Of a DNA stretch of 64,000 nucleotides, positions 17,899-27,365 are shown one piece after another. Every line of letters begins with the position of its first letter. Within the stretch, counting starts at the first letter, position 1. The DNA is from an uncultured Tateyamaria sp. (GTDB taxonomy: Bacteria > Pseudomonadota > Alphaproteobacteria > Rhodobacterales > Rhodobacteraceae): the NCBI GenBank assembly GCA_947501275.1, contig CANMVD010000002.1, forward strand, positions 310,001 through 374,000, read 5' to 3'. The notes under the pieces are model-generated. The model saw only the letters and a list, made by a program, of their open reading frames with translations. It was not told the origin of the DNA and searched no databases. Made by a program: the position numbers and the translations under genes.

Positions 17899-20583
17899 CT
17901 ATTGAGCGGCCAGCGCAACATCACGTGGCAAATGCACAACAAATGCATTGCCCGTCGGCTCAGGATGATACGAAATGTCGCCGCCCAACCGGGTCATGAT
18001 TTCGCGACAGATCGCAAGACCAAGGCCCGCGCCTGAGCCTTCCTTGTCATTCAGACGGGCGAATTTTTCAAAGATCAGCGCGCGTGCGCCCAAGGGAATT
18101 TGGGTGCCGTTGTCACGAAAAACAACGCGCATACCGACGTCATCTGCCTCCACATCAATCCGGAGTCGTGGCGCTTGTGCATCACAGTACTTGCCAGCAT
18201 TTGTCACCAGATTGATAAAAACCTGGCTCAAGCGATCCAGATCCGTGGTCAGAACCTGTGTCTCGTTCGTCCTTTCCCGTTGAATATCGAGCTGTCCGGC
18301 TGAACCCGCCCGCGCCGTGACGACTGCCTGTTCCAGAATATCTTCGAGGCGTCCCGTCTCAAGATTGAGGCTCACCTGACCATTCTCAAGCACGCTGAGG
18401 TCCAGCAGGTCGTCCAGCAAACGCGTCAGCCGGATCGCTTCGCCATGGATGATTGAGGCGTATTTGGTTTTCTCCACCTGCCCCAGCCCATCTGTGTCAC
18501 GCAGGATTTCGGAAAAGGACCGAATGGAGGTCATGGGTGTGCGCAATTCATGGCTGATCTGGCTCAGGAAAGCATCCTTTTGAACGGACAATGCTGTCAG
18601 TTTCTCGTTTGCTTCGCGCAATTGTCCGGCCGTACGCGCCAGTTCCTGTGACTTGGCTTCAATCTGGTTGGAGTATTCAAGGATCTGTGCAGATTCGTCG
18701 GCCACCGCCATCAGATCCTGCACCGACACAGAGGCGCCCCCGACAAGTTGCGATATCATCGCATGGGCCGTAGCCGCTCCGACAGATCCTGCCAGTTCGC
18801 GTTCCAACGTTTGCAAAAACCCTTGGGTCGGTTCGGGCAAGTGACCACTCAATCCCTGCCGCCGCGCTTCAGCCCGAAACAGAGTTTGGGCTTCGGGCGC
18901 TCCAAGAATCCGCTGTGTCATGATCATCAGGTCTTCTGAAGCCGCCAGAGCAGCATTCCATTCGCGCGGTTGCGTCGAGTGTTCAAAGACATTGACAAAT
19001 TGGGCGCCCTGCAACCTTTCCAGCGGCGACGGAAAGCTCAGCAGCGAGACGGCAATGAACATCGTGGTGTTCAAGGTCAGTGACCAGATCACGGCGTGAA
19101 CCGTCGGATCGACACCTTCAATCCCGAACAGCGCACGCGGTCGCAACCAACCGATGCCCCATGGCCCATCCGCCAAGACCGAGGCAGACAAAGCAGCGTC
19201 CGGCCCAAAGCTGGGCAGAAACGACGCATAGAGCCATACGGCAAATCCCGTCACAAGACCGGCAACCGCCCCCCAATGCGTTGCAGCGCGCCAAAACAAT
19301 CCACCAAGAAGTGCGGGCAGAAATTGCGCCACGCCGACAAAAGAAATCAAACCGATAGCCGCCAGCGCCGCGCCACCCCCAGACACACGGTAATACAGAT
19401 ACCCCAGCCCGAGGATCAGCAGGATCGACGCGCGCCGCGCAAAGATCACCACGTTGCGCACATCGCCGGACACTTGCGCCCCTTCGCCTTGCGTTGTCAG
19501 CCAAACGGGCATCACCACATGGTTTGACACCATCGTCGACAGCGCCAGCGTCGCCACAATCACCATGGATGTCGCGGATGAAAATCCGCCCAGAAAACTG
19601 AGCGTGGCAAGACCCGATTGACCCTGTGACAATGGAATCGTCAAAACAAACAGATCCGGATTTGACCCTGCAGGCATCAGGTCAAGCCCGACCACGGCAA
19701 TGGGCACGACGAACAGGCTCATCAGCATCAGATAAATCGGAAAGGCCCATGACGCGATTTGCAGGTGGCGCTCGTTCTCGTTCTCGACCACTAGCACCTG
19801 AAACATACGCGGCAGGCACAAAAAGGCCGCCGCAGACAAAGCGGTCAAAGCCACCCACCGCGATCGATCCATTTGCCACTCACCGATGGGCGAGGCATCG
19901 ATGCGCTCCAGCATGGGGCCATAGCCGCCCGCAACACCCCACACCACAAAAACGCCAACTGCGATCAAGGCCACCAGCTTGACCACGGATTCAACAGCTA
20001 TTGCCATCACCACCCCGCTGTGGCGTTCATTTGCGTTCAGGTTCCGCGTGCCAAACAAGACTGTGAACAGTGCCAACCCCACGGCAACCCAAAACGCGGC
20101 TGACGCTTGGTTCAGCGGATCTCGCACCCCTTCAGGGCCCGAAAAAACAGTAAGTGACAAGGTCACAGATTGCAGTTGCAGCGCGATGTATGGCGTCACA
20201 CCAATCACCGCCATGACCGTAACCACAATGGCCAACAGGTTTGATTTACCATAGCGGGCCGAAATCAGATCCGCGATGGATGTTGCGCGTTGGGCTCGCC
20301 CGATGCGCACCAATTTGCGCAGCACCCACCACCACCCAAGCATCACCAGCGAGGGACCAAGATAAATGGTGACAAATTCCATCCCGGACCGGGCCGCATA
20401 CCCCACCGCGCCGTAAAAGGTCCAAGCCGTGCAATAGATCGACAGGGACAAGGTGTAGACCAGCGGAGAACGCATCCACCCGCCGCGTCCGCGCGCAGCA
20501 GACCGTTCAGCAAAAAATGCAATGGCAAACAGAAAGGCAACGTAAGCCAGCGAGATCCCGATCAGTTGGTTGATCGAGGTCAT
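17899..20583 (-). CDS. Sodium:solute symporter-fused sensor histidine kinase (CbrA/CrbS-like)
   Basis: An 894-residue inner-membrane sensor. Residues 1-490 form an SSS/PutP-type transporter domain with about 13 helices (SIYCTAWTFYGAVGYAAR, TPYIALQLQSVTLSLTVFSG). After a coiled-coil linker (IEAKSQELARTAGQLREAN) come HisKA with SQISHELRTPMTSIRSFSEI, phospho-His 678, and HATPase_c with GAGLGLAICREIM. Such fusions (CbrA, CrbS) monitor nutrient uptake, in CrbS acetate. There is no C-terminal receiver, but a lone receiver gene is in the same operon. Its ATG overlaps the stop of the preceding small membrane gene (20580-20583). The transported or sensed solute is not determinable here. Confidence 0.92.
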   Translation of the reverse strand: MTSINQLIGISLAYVAFLFAIAFFAERSAARGRGGWMRSPLVYTLSLSIYCTAWTFYGAVGYAARSGMEFVTIYLGPSLVMLGWWWVLRKLVRIGRAQRATSIADLISARYGKSNLLAIVVTVMAVIGVTPYIALQLQSVTLSLTVFSGPEGVRDPLNQASAAFWVAVGLALFTVLFGTRNLNANERHSGVVMAIAVESVVKLVALIAVGVFVVWGVAGGYGPMLERIDASPIGEWQMDRSRWVALTALSAAAFLCLPRMFQVLVVENENERHLQIASWAFPIYLMLMSLFVVPIAVVGLDLMPAGSNPDLFVLTIPLSQGQSGLATLSFLGGFSSATSMVIVATLALSTMVSNHVVMPVWLTTQGEGAQVSGDVRNVVIFARRASILLILGLGYLYYRVSGGGAALAAIGLISFVGVAQFLPALLGGLFWRAATHWGAVAGLVTGFAVWLYASFLPSFGPDAALSASVLADGPWGIGWLRPRALFGIEGVDPTVHAVIWSLTLNTTMFIAVSLLSFPSPLERLQGAQFVNVFEHSTQPREWNAALAASEDLMIMTQRILGAPEAQTLFRAEARRQGLSGHLPEPTQGFLQTLERELAGSVGAATAHAMISQLVGGASVSVQDLMAVADESAQILEYSNQIEAKSQELARTAGQLREANEKLTALSVQKDAFLSQISHELRTPMTSIRSFSEILRDTDGLGQVEKTKYASIIHGEAIRLTRLLDDLLDLSVLENGQVSLNLETGRLEDILEQAVVTARAGSAGQLDIQRERTNETQVLTTDLDRLSQVFINLVTNAGKYCDAQAPRLRIDVEADDVGMRVVFRDNGTQIPLGARALIFEKFARLNDKEGSGAGLGLAICREIMTRLGGDISYHPEPTGNAFVVHLPRDVALAAQ

Positions 20584-20861
20584 GCAGCGTCCTTATCCGG
20601 CGTCTCGTCGCTCCACAGTCCACGCCACAAGGCAAAAGCAGCACAAATGAGGCCCAGCCAAACCAGAAAAACGTAGATGACCGCGCGCGACATGGGGACC
20701 GGCTCAAGTGCTGCGTCAGTGGCAGCCTCTGAAGGCCAGAACAACGGCAGCATCCACAACAATACGCCCACCAATGGCAAAAGCCGTAGCGCGTCCATCA
20801 AGCGACGGCGACGATAGCTGCGTCGCTCGAGAAACAGGGGCGTGGGGGGCTGATTGCTCAT
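20580..20861 (-). CDS. Small two-TM protein in the symporter-kinase operon
   Basis: A 93-residue protein with a basic N-terminus (LERRSYRRRRLMDAL) and two hydrophobic helices (LLPLVGVLLWMLPLFW; AVIYVFLVWLGLICAAFAL). Its start overlaps the response-regulator stop and its stop overlaps the kinase start, each by the 4-bp ATGA arrangement, so it is coupled to both. In transporter operons, small two-helix proteins often assist an SSS permease (compare DUF4212/DUF485 next to SSS genes), which I suggest as a parallel only. Confidence 0.85.
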   Translation of the reverse strand: MSNQPPTPLFLERRSYRRRRLMDALRLLPLVGVLLWMLPLFWPSEAATDAALEPVPMSRAVIYVFLVWLGLICAAFALWRGLWSDETPDKDAA

Positions 20862-21232
20862 TGTGCCAGTTGCACGAGGTCTCTGACCGCGGTCATCACT
20901 TCGGTGTTCGAGAACGGCTTGGTCATGAAACGACTGACGCCTGCCCGCTCTGCTTCGGCCCGATCTCGCGATTGGCCGCGCGCTGTCAGCATCAATATGG
21001 GCAGCTTGGCAAATTCCTGATCCGCACGCAGTTCCTTGAGGATATCCATCCCGCTTTTGCCCGGCAGCATGTAATCAAGAACCACCAGATCCGGACGCAT
21101 GGCGCGGATCGTGTCGACGGCAGTGGCGCCATCAGAATGCGTGTCCACCTGCCATCCTTCGCGGGACAGCAGAAAGCGGATCGCTTCGATAATATTGGTC
21201 TCGTCTTCGACCAGCAAAACATGCTTGCCCAT
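20858..21232 (-). CDS. Single-domain CheY-like response regulator
   Basis: A 124-residue receiver with no output domain. The acidic pocket is in LLVEDETNI, the phosphoacceptor Asp in DLVVLDYMLPGKSG, the conserved Thr in LMLTARG and the Lys in FMTKPFSNTEV. GGAGG stands 11 nt before the ATG at 21232. It is the first gene of the operon with the small membrane protein and the symporter-kinase, so it is the likely phosphorylation partner. Lacking DNA binding, it must act by protein contact or pass phosphate on; characterised CrbS systems instead use a LuxR-type regulator. Confidence 0.92.
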   Translation of the reverse strand: MGKHVLLVEDETNIIEAIRFLLSREGWQVDTHSDGATAVDTIRAMRPDLVVLDYMLPGKSGMDILKELRADQEFAKLPILMLTARGQSRDRAEAERAGVSRFMTKPFSNTEVMTAVRDLVQLAQ

Positions 21233-21348
21233 GGTCGCTGTATCCTCCCTAGATGCGCGGCGCGGACCTTGTGGCCGATCCTGTCGAGCGCGCGCAAAGT
21301 ATGTGCCGTTTTGCAAAGGCTGTCAAAAGCTCTACGTGTATCGAGATG

Positions 21349-22638
21349 TCAAAAACCTTCGCTCAGGATCGAGGGCTCGCGGCGTCCCGCACAACCACTG
21401 CGCGGGCATATGCGACACGACGGCCCGAGCGCCGACGGGCTTGGTCCATTGGCACTTTGCGCGGCAGTCACCGGCACAATCAGCATCGTTGCCTCCAACA
21501 GCGGTGGCATGTTCAAAGTGACGGGCCCCACAGGATCAGCCGTGGCAAAGCAGTCAAAAACGGCATCTTCGCCACCGGGCATCTGCACACGCGTGCCCAG
21601 AACCTGACCGGTATGGGACAAGGCCTGAAACAATGGCCAAAGCGGGCAGGCAGCGCCGTGGCGCGGAATGGTGAACCCGGGCACCGCCTTGCGGAACAGC
21701 AACCCACCTGCGCGATCCGACACCACCAGACCAAAGGCGCGATTGGGCACCATCGCCAGACGGCGCATAACGCGCGCGACCGGCACCTTGCAGGCGTCTG
21801 CCAAGGCAACCGGATCGGGGCCAAGCCGGTCCAACGCATCAATTAACGTCCCAAGCGGTAGCGCTTGATTGTCCGCGTCAATCCGCTCCAGCACGGTATG
21901 TGCCGCGCGCCGGGCCGCATGAGACGTCAGTTGCGACGCCTGATCAATCAGCGCCTCAGGGTCCATGTCAGCCAGATCAAAAGTGTAGTCATGCCCGGCC
22001 AGAAACGCATCCACCTCCTCCTGCACGGATTGGCCCGACGCGGCCTCCCCGGTTTCGGCATCCAGAAACCCGACCAGCCGCTTGGAACTGTCCGCCAAAC
22101 GATGGCTGTCCGCATCAAGGTTCGTGTGGAAACGGTCACGCCACTCTGCACTGATATCAGCATCATCCGCGAGAATGGAGGCAGTCGCGCGGATCGAGGC
22201 CGCGGTTGAGAGCACTTCGTGCACAGAGGCGGCGAGTTCGGGATCATGCGCGAGACGATCACTGAGCGTCTCGACTGTACGCTCAAGACGGTCGATGCGC
22301 CGGTGCGACGCGGCAAGGGTTTCGGCCCACCCCGGAAAGCGTCCTGCAAATTCCTCGGCCCGGTCCAATTCACCATCTGTCATAGTGGTTTGGGTGGCCG
22401 CATCACGCAGCGTTGCGATCAATGCAGCCTCAGCCCCTTCGGTCAGTACGGTCGGCTCAACCCCGAGTGTCGAGGCAATATCCAGCAACAGCTTACCCCC
22501 GATTCTGCGGCGATTGTGCTCAATCAGATTAAGGTAGGACGCCGATATCCCGATTTGACGGGCCAATACCGACTGTTTGAGACCCGCGATGACCCTGCGT
22601 TCGCGTATCCGAGTTCCTGTCAAAGCGTCGCGCGCCAT
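21349..22638 (-). CDS. XRE-family short-chain fatty acyl transcriptional regulator (ScfR/DUF2083)
   Basis: A 429-residue regulator. Residues 9-65 are a Cro/C1-type helix-turn-helix (RERRVIAGLKQSVLARQIGI, SASYLNLIEHNRRRIGGKLL). The C-terminal half ends with the Cys-containing DUF2083/ScfRs motif CRICPRSGCAGRREPSIL. Family members (RamB, MccR, PrpC-type regulators) bind short-chain acyl-CoAs and control acetate, propionate or methylcitrate genes. It is the upstream neighbour of the symporter-kinase operon (116 bp away, same strand) and is divergent from the ABC transporter. Candidate operators lie in the divergent region at 22700-22739. Confidence 0.9.
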   Translation of the reverse strand: MARDALTGTRIRERRVIAGLKQSVLARQIGISASYLNLIEHNRRRIGGKLLLDIASTLGVEPTVLTEGAEAALIATLRDAATQTTMTDGELDRAEEFAGRFPGWAETLAASHRRIDRLERTVETLSDRLAHDPELAASVHEVLSTAASIRATASILADDADISAEWRDRFHTNLDADSHRLADSSKRLVGFLDAETGEAASGQSVQEEVDAFLAGHDYTFDLADMDPEALIDQASQLTSHAARRAAHTVLERIDADNQALPLGTLIDALDRLGPDPVALADACKVPVARVMRRLAMVPNRAFGLVVSDRAGGLLFRKAVPGFTIPRHGAACPLWPLFQALSHTGQVLGTRVQMPGGEDAVFDCFATADPVGPVTLNMPPLLEATMLIVPVTAAQSANGPSPSALGPSCRICPRSGCAGRREPSILSEGF

Positions 22639-22699
22639 GCCCGCTCCTTCGTTGTTTTACAGCTTTTTCAACGCGTTTCTGCGCCGCAACATAATGAAA

Positions 22700-22739
22700 T
22701 TTACAAATCACCCATGCACACTGTGCATATGTTTACAAA
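22700..22739. promoter_or_regulatory. Candidate operator: TTTACAAA repeats around a palindrome
   Basis: Two TTTACAAA octamers (22700-22707 and 22732-22739, 32 bp apart) flank a perfect 7-bp-arm palindrome, ATGCACA-C-TGTGCAT at 22714-22728. The block lies between the divergent ScfR regulator and ABC transporter genes. TTTACAAA resembles the TTTGCAAA-like half sites that I recall for RamB/ScfR proteins, so autoregulation is plausible but unproven. Confidence 0.5.
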
Positions 22740-22872
22740 ATAGTTGTGAAAAACAAAGGGGTTATTGCGCAATTTTCTGACTCTACGCCATAAGGTATTT
22801 GCATCAAAAGATGTCTGACGTGCGCCGTTGAGGAGCGGCTGTGTGTCTGTATCAACAAATGGGAGGATATTT

Positions 22873-24213
22873 ATGTCCAAGATGAACCTGACACGCCGTG
22901 GCGTGATCCAGACAGGCGCTGTTGCAGGTGCTGCTGGTCTAGCGCTGCCGACGTATCTGCGCGCTGATGGCCATGCCGGTTTCACCAACGCTCCACAGGG
23001 CGACACGGTTACGCTGGGCTTCAACGTGCCACAGTCCGGCCCCTACGCGGACGAAGGTGCTGACGAACTGCGCGCCTATGAGCTGGCTGTAGAGCACCTG
23101 AACGGTGGCGGCGACGGCGGCTTGATGAACACGTTCTCGTCCAAAGCGTTGCAGGGCAACGGTATCCTGGGCAAGAAAGTCGAATACGTCACAGGTGACA
23201 CGCAAACCAAATCTGACGCGGCCCGCGCTTCGGCCCGTTCGATGATCGAAAAAGACGGCGCCGTGATGATCACGGGCGGCTCGTCTTCGGGTGTTGCCGT
23301 TGCTGTGCAGGCGCTGTGCCAAGAAGCTGGCGTTATCTTCATGGCGGGTCTGACCCACTCCAACGACACAACGGGTAAAGACAAGAAAGCCAACGGCTTC
23401 CGTCACTTCTTTAACTCGTACATGTCCGGTGCGGCTCTTGCGCCTATCCTTGGTGCAAACTACGGCAACGACCGGAAAGCCTACCACCTAACAGCGGACT
23501 ACAACTGGGGTTACACCACAGAAGAAGCCGTGCGCACATCCACGGAAGCCATTGGTTGGGAAACTGTTGCAGCTGTGAAAACACCGCTGACACAAACAGA
23601 CTTCTCCTCCTACATCGCGCCTGTTCTGCAATCCGGTGCCGACGTTCTGGTTCTGAACCACTACGGCGGAAACATGGTGAACTCGCTGACCAACGCGGTT
23701 CAGTTCGGCCTGCGCGACAAGCTGGTGAACAACAAAAACTTCGAGATCGTTGTTCCACTCTACTCGCGCCTGATGGCGAAGGGTGCGGGTGCCAACGTGA
23801 AAGGCATCTTCGGGTCCACAAACTGGCACTGGTCGCTGCAGGACGAAGGCTCCAAGCAGTTCGTGCAGTCCTTCGGCACCAAGTACGGCTTCCCACCCAG
23901 CCAGGCGGCGCACACATGCTACGTGCAAGCCATGCTGTACGCGGATGCGGTCACACGCGCCGGTTCGTTCAACCCATGTGCGGTTGCCGAAGCCCTCGAA
24001 GACTTCGAATTCGACGGTATGGGCAACGGTCCAACGCTCTATCGTGGCGAAGACCACCAGTGCTTCAAAGACGTTCTGGTTGTGAAGGGTAAAGAGAACC
24101 CAACATCCGAGTTCGACCTTCTTGAGATCGTTGAAGTCACGCCAACAGCTCAGGTGACATATGACGCCTCGATCTTTGGCGGCGAGCTGGGTTCGTGCAA
24201 CCCCGGCGCGTAA
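22873..24213 (+). CDS. ABC transporter substrate-binding protein, branched-chain amino acid type
   Basis: A 446-residue periplasmic protein of the HAAT/LivK type (peripla_BP_6 fold). The N-terminus has a Tat-like signal (TRRGVIQTGAVAGAAGLALP), unusual for this class but common in roseobacters. Family segments seen: VTLGFNVPQSGPYADEGADE and GGSSSGVAVAVQALC. GGAGG lies 7 nt before the ATG at 22873. It heads a five-gene transporter operon. The ligand cannot be assigned; candidates include amides, amino acids and other small polar solutes. Confidence 0.9.
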   Translation: MSKMNLTRRGVIQTGAVAGAAGLALPTYLRADGHAGFTNAPQGDTVTLGFNVPQSGPYADEGADELRAYELAVEHLNGGGDGGLMNTFSSKALQGNGILGKKVEYVTGDTQTKSDAARASARSMIEKDGAVMITGGSSSGVAVAVQALCQEAGVIFMAGLTHSNDTTGKDKKANGFRHFFNSYMSGAALAPILGANYGNDRKAYHLTADYNWGYTTEEAVRTSTEAIGWETVAAVKTPLTQTDFSSYIAPVLQSGADVLVLNHYGGNMVNSLTNAVQFGLRDKLVNNKNFEIVVPLYSRLMAKGAGANVKGIFGSTNWHWSLQDEGSKQFVQSFGTKYGFPPSQAAHTCYVQAMLYADAVTRAGSFNPCAVAEALEDFEFDGMGNGPTLYRGEDHQCFKDVLVVKGKENPTSEFDLLEIVEVTPTAQVTYDASIFGGELGSCNPGA

Positions 24214-24228
24214 ACGTCTGACACGACT

Positions 24229-24250
24229 GGGTGGGCAGTCATGCCCACCC
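24229..24250 (+). promoter_or_regulatory. Intercistronic hairpin (GGGTGGGC...GCCCACCC)
   Basis: A perfect 8-bp stem with a 6-nt loop just after the binding-protein gene and before the first permease gene. Such stems commonly protect the abundant binding-protein mRNA end. The core TGGGCA...TGCCCA recurs at 27321-27339. Confidence 0.75.
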
Positions 24251-24308
24251 TACCCTGGCCTGTGCAACGCGCACAGCCATACCTATTCCAAACGTTAGGG
24301 GCGGACCC

Positions 24309-25340
24309 ATGGAAGCAATCGTTCTCCAAATTCTCAATGGTCTCGATAAAGGATCCGCGTATGCGCTGATCGCTTTGGGACTGACCCTGATTTTCGGCAC
24401 GCTTGGTGTTGTGAACTTTGCGCACGGCGCGCTGTTCATGATCGGTGCCTTCTGCGCCGTAACCCTGAGCCGGATCATCTCGCTCAGCCACACTGTCGTG
24501 GACGAGACGCAAAAAGACTTCCTCGGCAATCCGCTGAAGGTGGATGTGCCCTATGTCTATGACTGGTTCGGCCAAGCCACCGGAGACGCCATAATCGACT
24601 GGGCTGTCCCCCTGTCTATCCTGTTTGCCATCCCGGTAATGATTGCCATTGGCGTGATCATGGAGCGCGGGCTGATCAAACACTTCTACAAACGTCCCCA
24701 CGCGGACCAGATCCTTGTGACATTTGGCTTGGCCATCGTGCTGCAAGAGGTCATCAAGTATTACTACGGCGCGAACCCGATCCCGACGCCCGCGCCAACC
24801 GCCTTCACCGGCTCGTTTGATTTCGGGGCGATGATGGGCTTTGATGCCAACACGATCATCTACCCCTACTGGCGGATCATCTACTTCGCCTTTGCTGCCG
24901 TGATAATCGGTGCCGTCTTCGCCTTCTTGCAATTCACCACCTTCGGAATGGTTGTGCGCGCCGGGATGGCTGACCGCGAAACGGTGCAATTGCTGGGCAT
25001 CGACATCGACAAACGGTTTACCATGATGTTCGGCATCGCTGCCGCAGTCGCTGGTCTGGCGGGTGTGATGTACACGCCGATCAACTCACCCAACTACCAT
25101 ATGGGCATGGATTTTCTGGTCCTGAGTTTTGTGGTGGTCGTCGTCGGCGGCATGGGCTCGCTGCCGGGCGCTGTCGCCGCTGGTTTCCTGCTTGGCATTC
25201 TCGAAAGCTTTGCCTCCATGCGCGAGGTGCTCGAATTCCTGCCCGGCCTGAACCAGATCATCATCTATCTGGTCGCAATTATCATTCTGCTCACACGGCC
25301 GAGGGGCCTGATGGGGCGCAAAGGCGTGATGGAGGACTAA
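24309..25340 (+). CDS. livH: Branched-chain amino acid-type ABC permease (LivH family)
   Basis: A 343-residue inner-membrane permease with 8 or so helices. [20 protein letters not shown] and [14 protein letters not shown] are the LivH hallmark near residues 18-45, and [20 protein letters not shown] is the conserved cytoplasmic EAA-like loop. An insertion near 60-105 ([20 protein letters not shown]) makes it longer than typical LivH (about 300). The start at 24309 (MEAIVLQIL) is preferred over a longer upstream frame that would overlap the hairpin. Confidence 0.92.
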   Translation: MEAIVLQILNGLDKGSAYALIALGLTLIFGTLGVVNFAHGALFMIGAFCAVTLSRIISLSHTVVDETQKDFLGNPLKVDVPYVYDWFGQATGDAIIDWAVPLSILFAIPVMIAIGVIMERGLIKHFYKRPHADQILVTFGLAIVLQEVIKYYYGANPIPTPAPTAFTGSFDFGAMMGFDANTIIYPYWRIIYFAFAAVIIGAVFAFLQFTTFGMVVRAGMADRETVQLLGIDIDKRFTMMFGIAAAVAGLAGVMYTPINSPNYHMGMDFLVLSFVVVVVGGMGSLPGAVAAGFLLGILESFASMREVLEFLPGLNQIIIYLVAIIILLTRPRGLMGRKGVMED

Positions 25341-25344
25341 GCAC

Positions 25345-26544
25345 ATGTTTGGACTGGACGCAAAAGACACCCGCCTTCTGATCCTTGTGGCCGCCCTGGT
25401 CGCTTTGGCTCCCTTCATCCTCAACCCTTTCCCGGAAGGGTCCGCCATGGCGCAGTTCAACGCCGGCTACCCTGATCTGATGCAGCGTTTTGTGATCTTC
25501 GGGATCTTCGCTATCGGGTTCAACATCCTGTTCGGTCTCACCGGCTACCTGTCCTTTGGGCACGCTGCCTTTCTCGGTGTCGGTTCTTATGCCGCGATCT
25601 GGATGATGAAGCTGCTGACCATGAACGTGATCCCTGCGATCATGGTGTCGGTGGTCGTCGCGGGCCTGTTCAGTTTGGCCGTGGGATGGATTTCATTGCG
25701 CCGCTCTGGGATCTACTTCTCGATCCTGACGCTGGCCTTTGCACAGATGTCCTATTCGCTGGCCTACTCGGTTCTGACGCCGATCACAGGTGGTGAAACG
25801 GGTCTGCAACCCAAAACGACAGACCCGCGCATTCTGGACGGCGCACTGGCTGACGGTGCAACGGCCAAGGCGAACCTGTTTGGTCTTCAGATGGGCAGCA
25901 GCTACGAGTTGTCGATCGGCGGCTGGCTGTTCACGTTCAACGCAGGCTACTACGTGGCCGCCGTGGTCATGCTGGCCGCGTTTTACCTGTCCATCCGCAT
26001 CTTCCGCTCCCCCTTCGGGATGATGCTGCGCGCGGTCAAATCGAACCAGCACCGTCTGAACTATACCGGGCTCAACGCACGCCCCTACACATTGGCCGCC
26101 TTTGTGATCTCGGGCATGTATGCCGGTCTGGCCGGTGGTCTGATGGTCGCAATGGATACGCAAGTGGGCGCGGAACGCATGTTCTGGACCGCAAGTGGCG
26201 AGGTTGTTCTAATGTCCATTCTGGGCGGCGTCGGCACGCTGATCGGACCCGTTCTGGGTGCCGGTGCGATCAAGTACATGGAAAACATCCTGTCCAAGAT
26301 CAACAGCGACATCCTGCACACGTGGTTTGCGTTCCTGCCGGATGGCCTCGAAGACTTCGTGGTCACGCTGATCTACCCGTTCATCGGCAAAGGCTGGCAC
26401 CTGACGCTCGGCCTGATCTTTATGCTGGTCGTGATCTTTCTGCCCGGTGGCCTGGTTGAGGGCGGACAACGCATTGCGCGCCTGTTCAAGCGCAAAAAGC
26501 CTGCCGACAACACGCCTGACGGCAAAACCACACCTGCAGAATAA
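25345..26544 (+). CDS. livM: Branched-chain amino acid-type ABC permease (LivM family)
   Basis: A 399-residue permease. [21 protein letters not shown] is split across the LivM signature near residue 60, and the EAA-like loop is [21 protein letters not shown] cytoplasmic/periplasmic insertion around residues 145-190 ([20 protein letters not shown]) contributes to its length. It begins 4 bp after livH and ends with a charged tail ([16 protein letters not shown]), then 11 bp with AAGGAG lead into the ATPase gene. Confidence 0.92.
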   Translation: MFGLDAKDTRLLILVAALVALAPFILNPFPEGSAMAQFNAGYPDLMQRFVIFGIFAIGFNILFGLTGYLSFGHAAFLGVGSYAAIWMMKLLTMNVIPAIMVSVVVAGLFSLAVGWISLRRSGIYFSILTLAFAQMSYSLAYSVLTPITGGETGLQPKTTDPRILDGALADGATAKANLFGLQMGSSYELSIGGWLFTFNAGYYVAAVVMLAAFYLSIRIFRSPFGMMLRAVKSNQHRLNYTGLNARPYTLAAFVISGMYAGLAGGLMVAMDTQVGAERMFWTASGEVVLMSILGGVGTLIGPVLGAGAIKYMENILSKINSDILHTWFAFLPDGLEDFVVTLIYPFIGKGWHLTLGLIFMLVVIFLPGGLVEGGQRIARLFKRKKPADNTPDGKTTPAE

Positions 26545-26555
26545 GGAGAACGATT

Positions 26556-27320
26556 ATGGGTATCCTTGAAGTCAAAAACGTCAACAAACGCTTTGGTGGT
26601 TTGCAGGCGCTTGGGGACGTGAACCTGAGTGTAGCCGAGAACACGGTGCACGCGATCATCGGGCCAAATGGCGCGGGCAAGTCCACCCTGCTCAATTGTC
26701 TGGTCGGCAAACTTATCCCGGACACCGGATCGGTTATGTTCGACGGGCAATCGGTGCTGGGACGCAAACCGTTTGAGATCAACCAGATGGGTATTTCGCG
26801 CGTGTTCCAGACACCTGAGATCTTTGGCGATCTCAGCGTGCTCGAAAACATGATGATCCCCTGCTTTGCCAAGCGGGACGGATCGTTCACCGCCAACGCG
26901 ATCATCAATATGATGAAAGACCGCGAAATCGTCGAAAGTGCCGAACAGATGCTGGAAGAGATGAACATGGCCGATGCGCGCAATGACAATGCCGCCACCA
27001 TGTCGCGGGGCAACAAACGGCGGTTGGAAATCGGCATGTGTCTGGCGCAGGAACCACGCCTGCTGCTGCTCGATGAACCCACAGCGGGTATGGCGCGAGC
27101 CGATACCAACAACACCATCGACCTGCTCAAGCAGATCAAGGACGAGCGGGACATCACGATCTCGATCATCGAACACGACATGCATGTGGTGTTCAGCCTC
27201 GCCGAACGGATCACTGTTCTGGCTCAGGGCACACCGCTGGTCGAAGACACACCCGACAACATCAAGGGCCACCCAAAGGTGCGCGAAGCGTATCTCGGCG
27301 AAACCCAGGACGCAGCGTAG
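26556..27320 (+). CDS. livG: ABC transporter ATP-binding protein (LivG family)
   Basis: A 254-residue ATPase. Walker A is GPNGAGKST (about residue 38), Walker B is LLLLDEPTAGM, and the switch His is in IIEHDMHVV. The signature loop reads MSRGNKRRLEIG rather than LSGGQ, a substitution that occurs in LivG/UrtD-type subunits (LSHGxxRRLEI). It is paired with the next ATPase gene in the transporter operon. Confidence 0.92.
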   Translation: MGILEVKNVNKRFGGLQALGDVNLSVAENTVHAIIGPNGAGKSTLLNCLVGKLIPDTGSVMFDGQSVLGRKPFEINQMGISRVFQTPEIFGDLSVLENMMIPCFAKRDGSFTANAIINMMKDREIVESAEQMLEEMNMADARNDNAATMSRGNKRRLEIGMCLAQEPRLLLLDEPTAGMARADTNNTIDLLKQIKDERDITISIIEHDMHVVFSLAERITVLAQGTPLVEDTPDNIKGHPKVREAYLGETQDAA

Positions 27321-27339
27321 GATGGGCAATTTGCCCATC
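27321..27339 (+). promoter_or_regulatory. Intercistronic palindrome GATGGGCAA-T-TTGCCCATC
   Basis: A 9-bp-arm near-continuous inverted repeat beginning at the base after the livG stop. It shares the TGGGCA...TGCCCA core with the hairpin at 24229-24250, so the two look like members of one short palindromic repeat family. Confidence 0.7.
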
Positions 27340-27365
27340 GCGCGTCACATCACGAGGACTGACAC

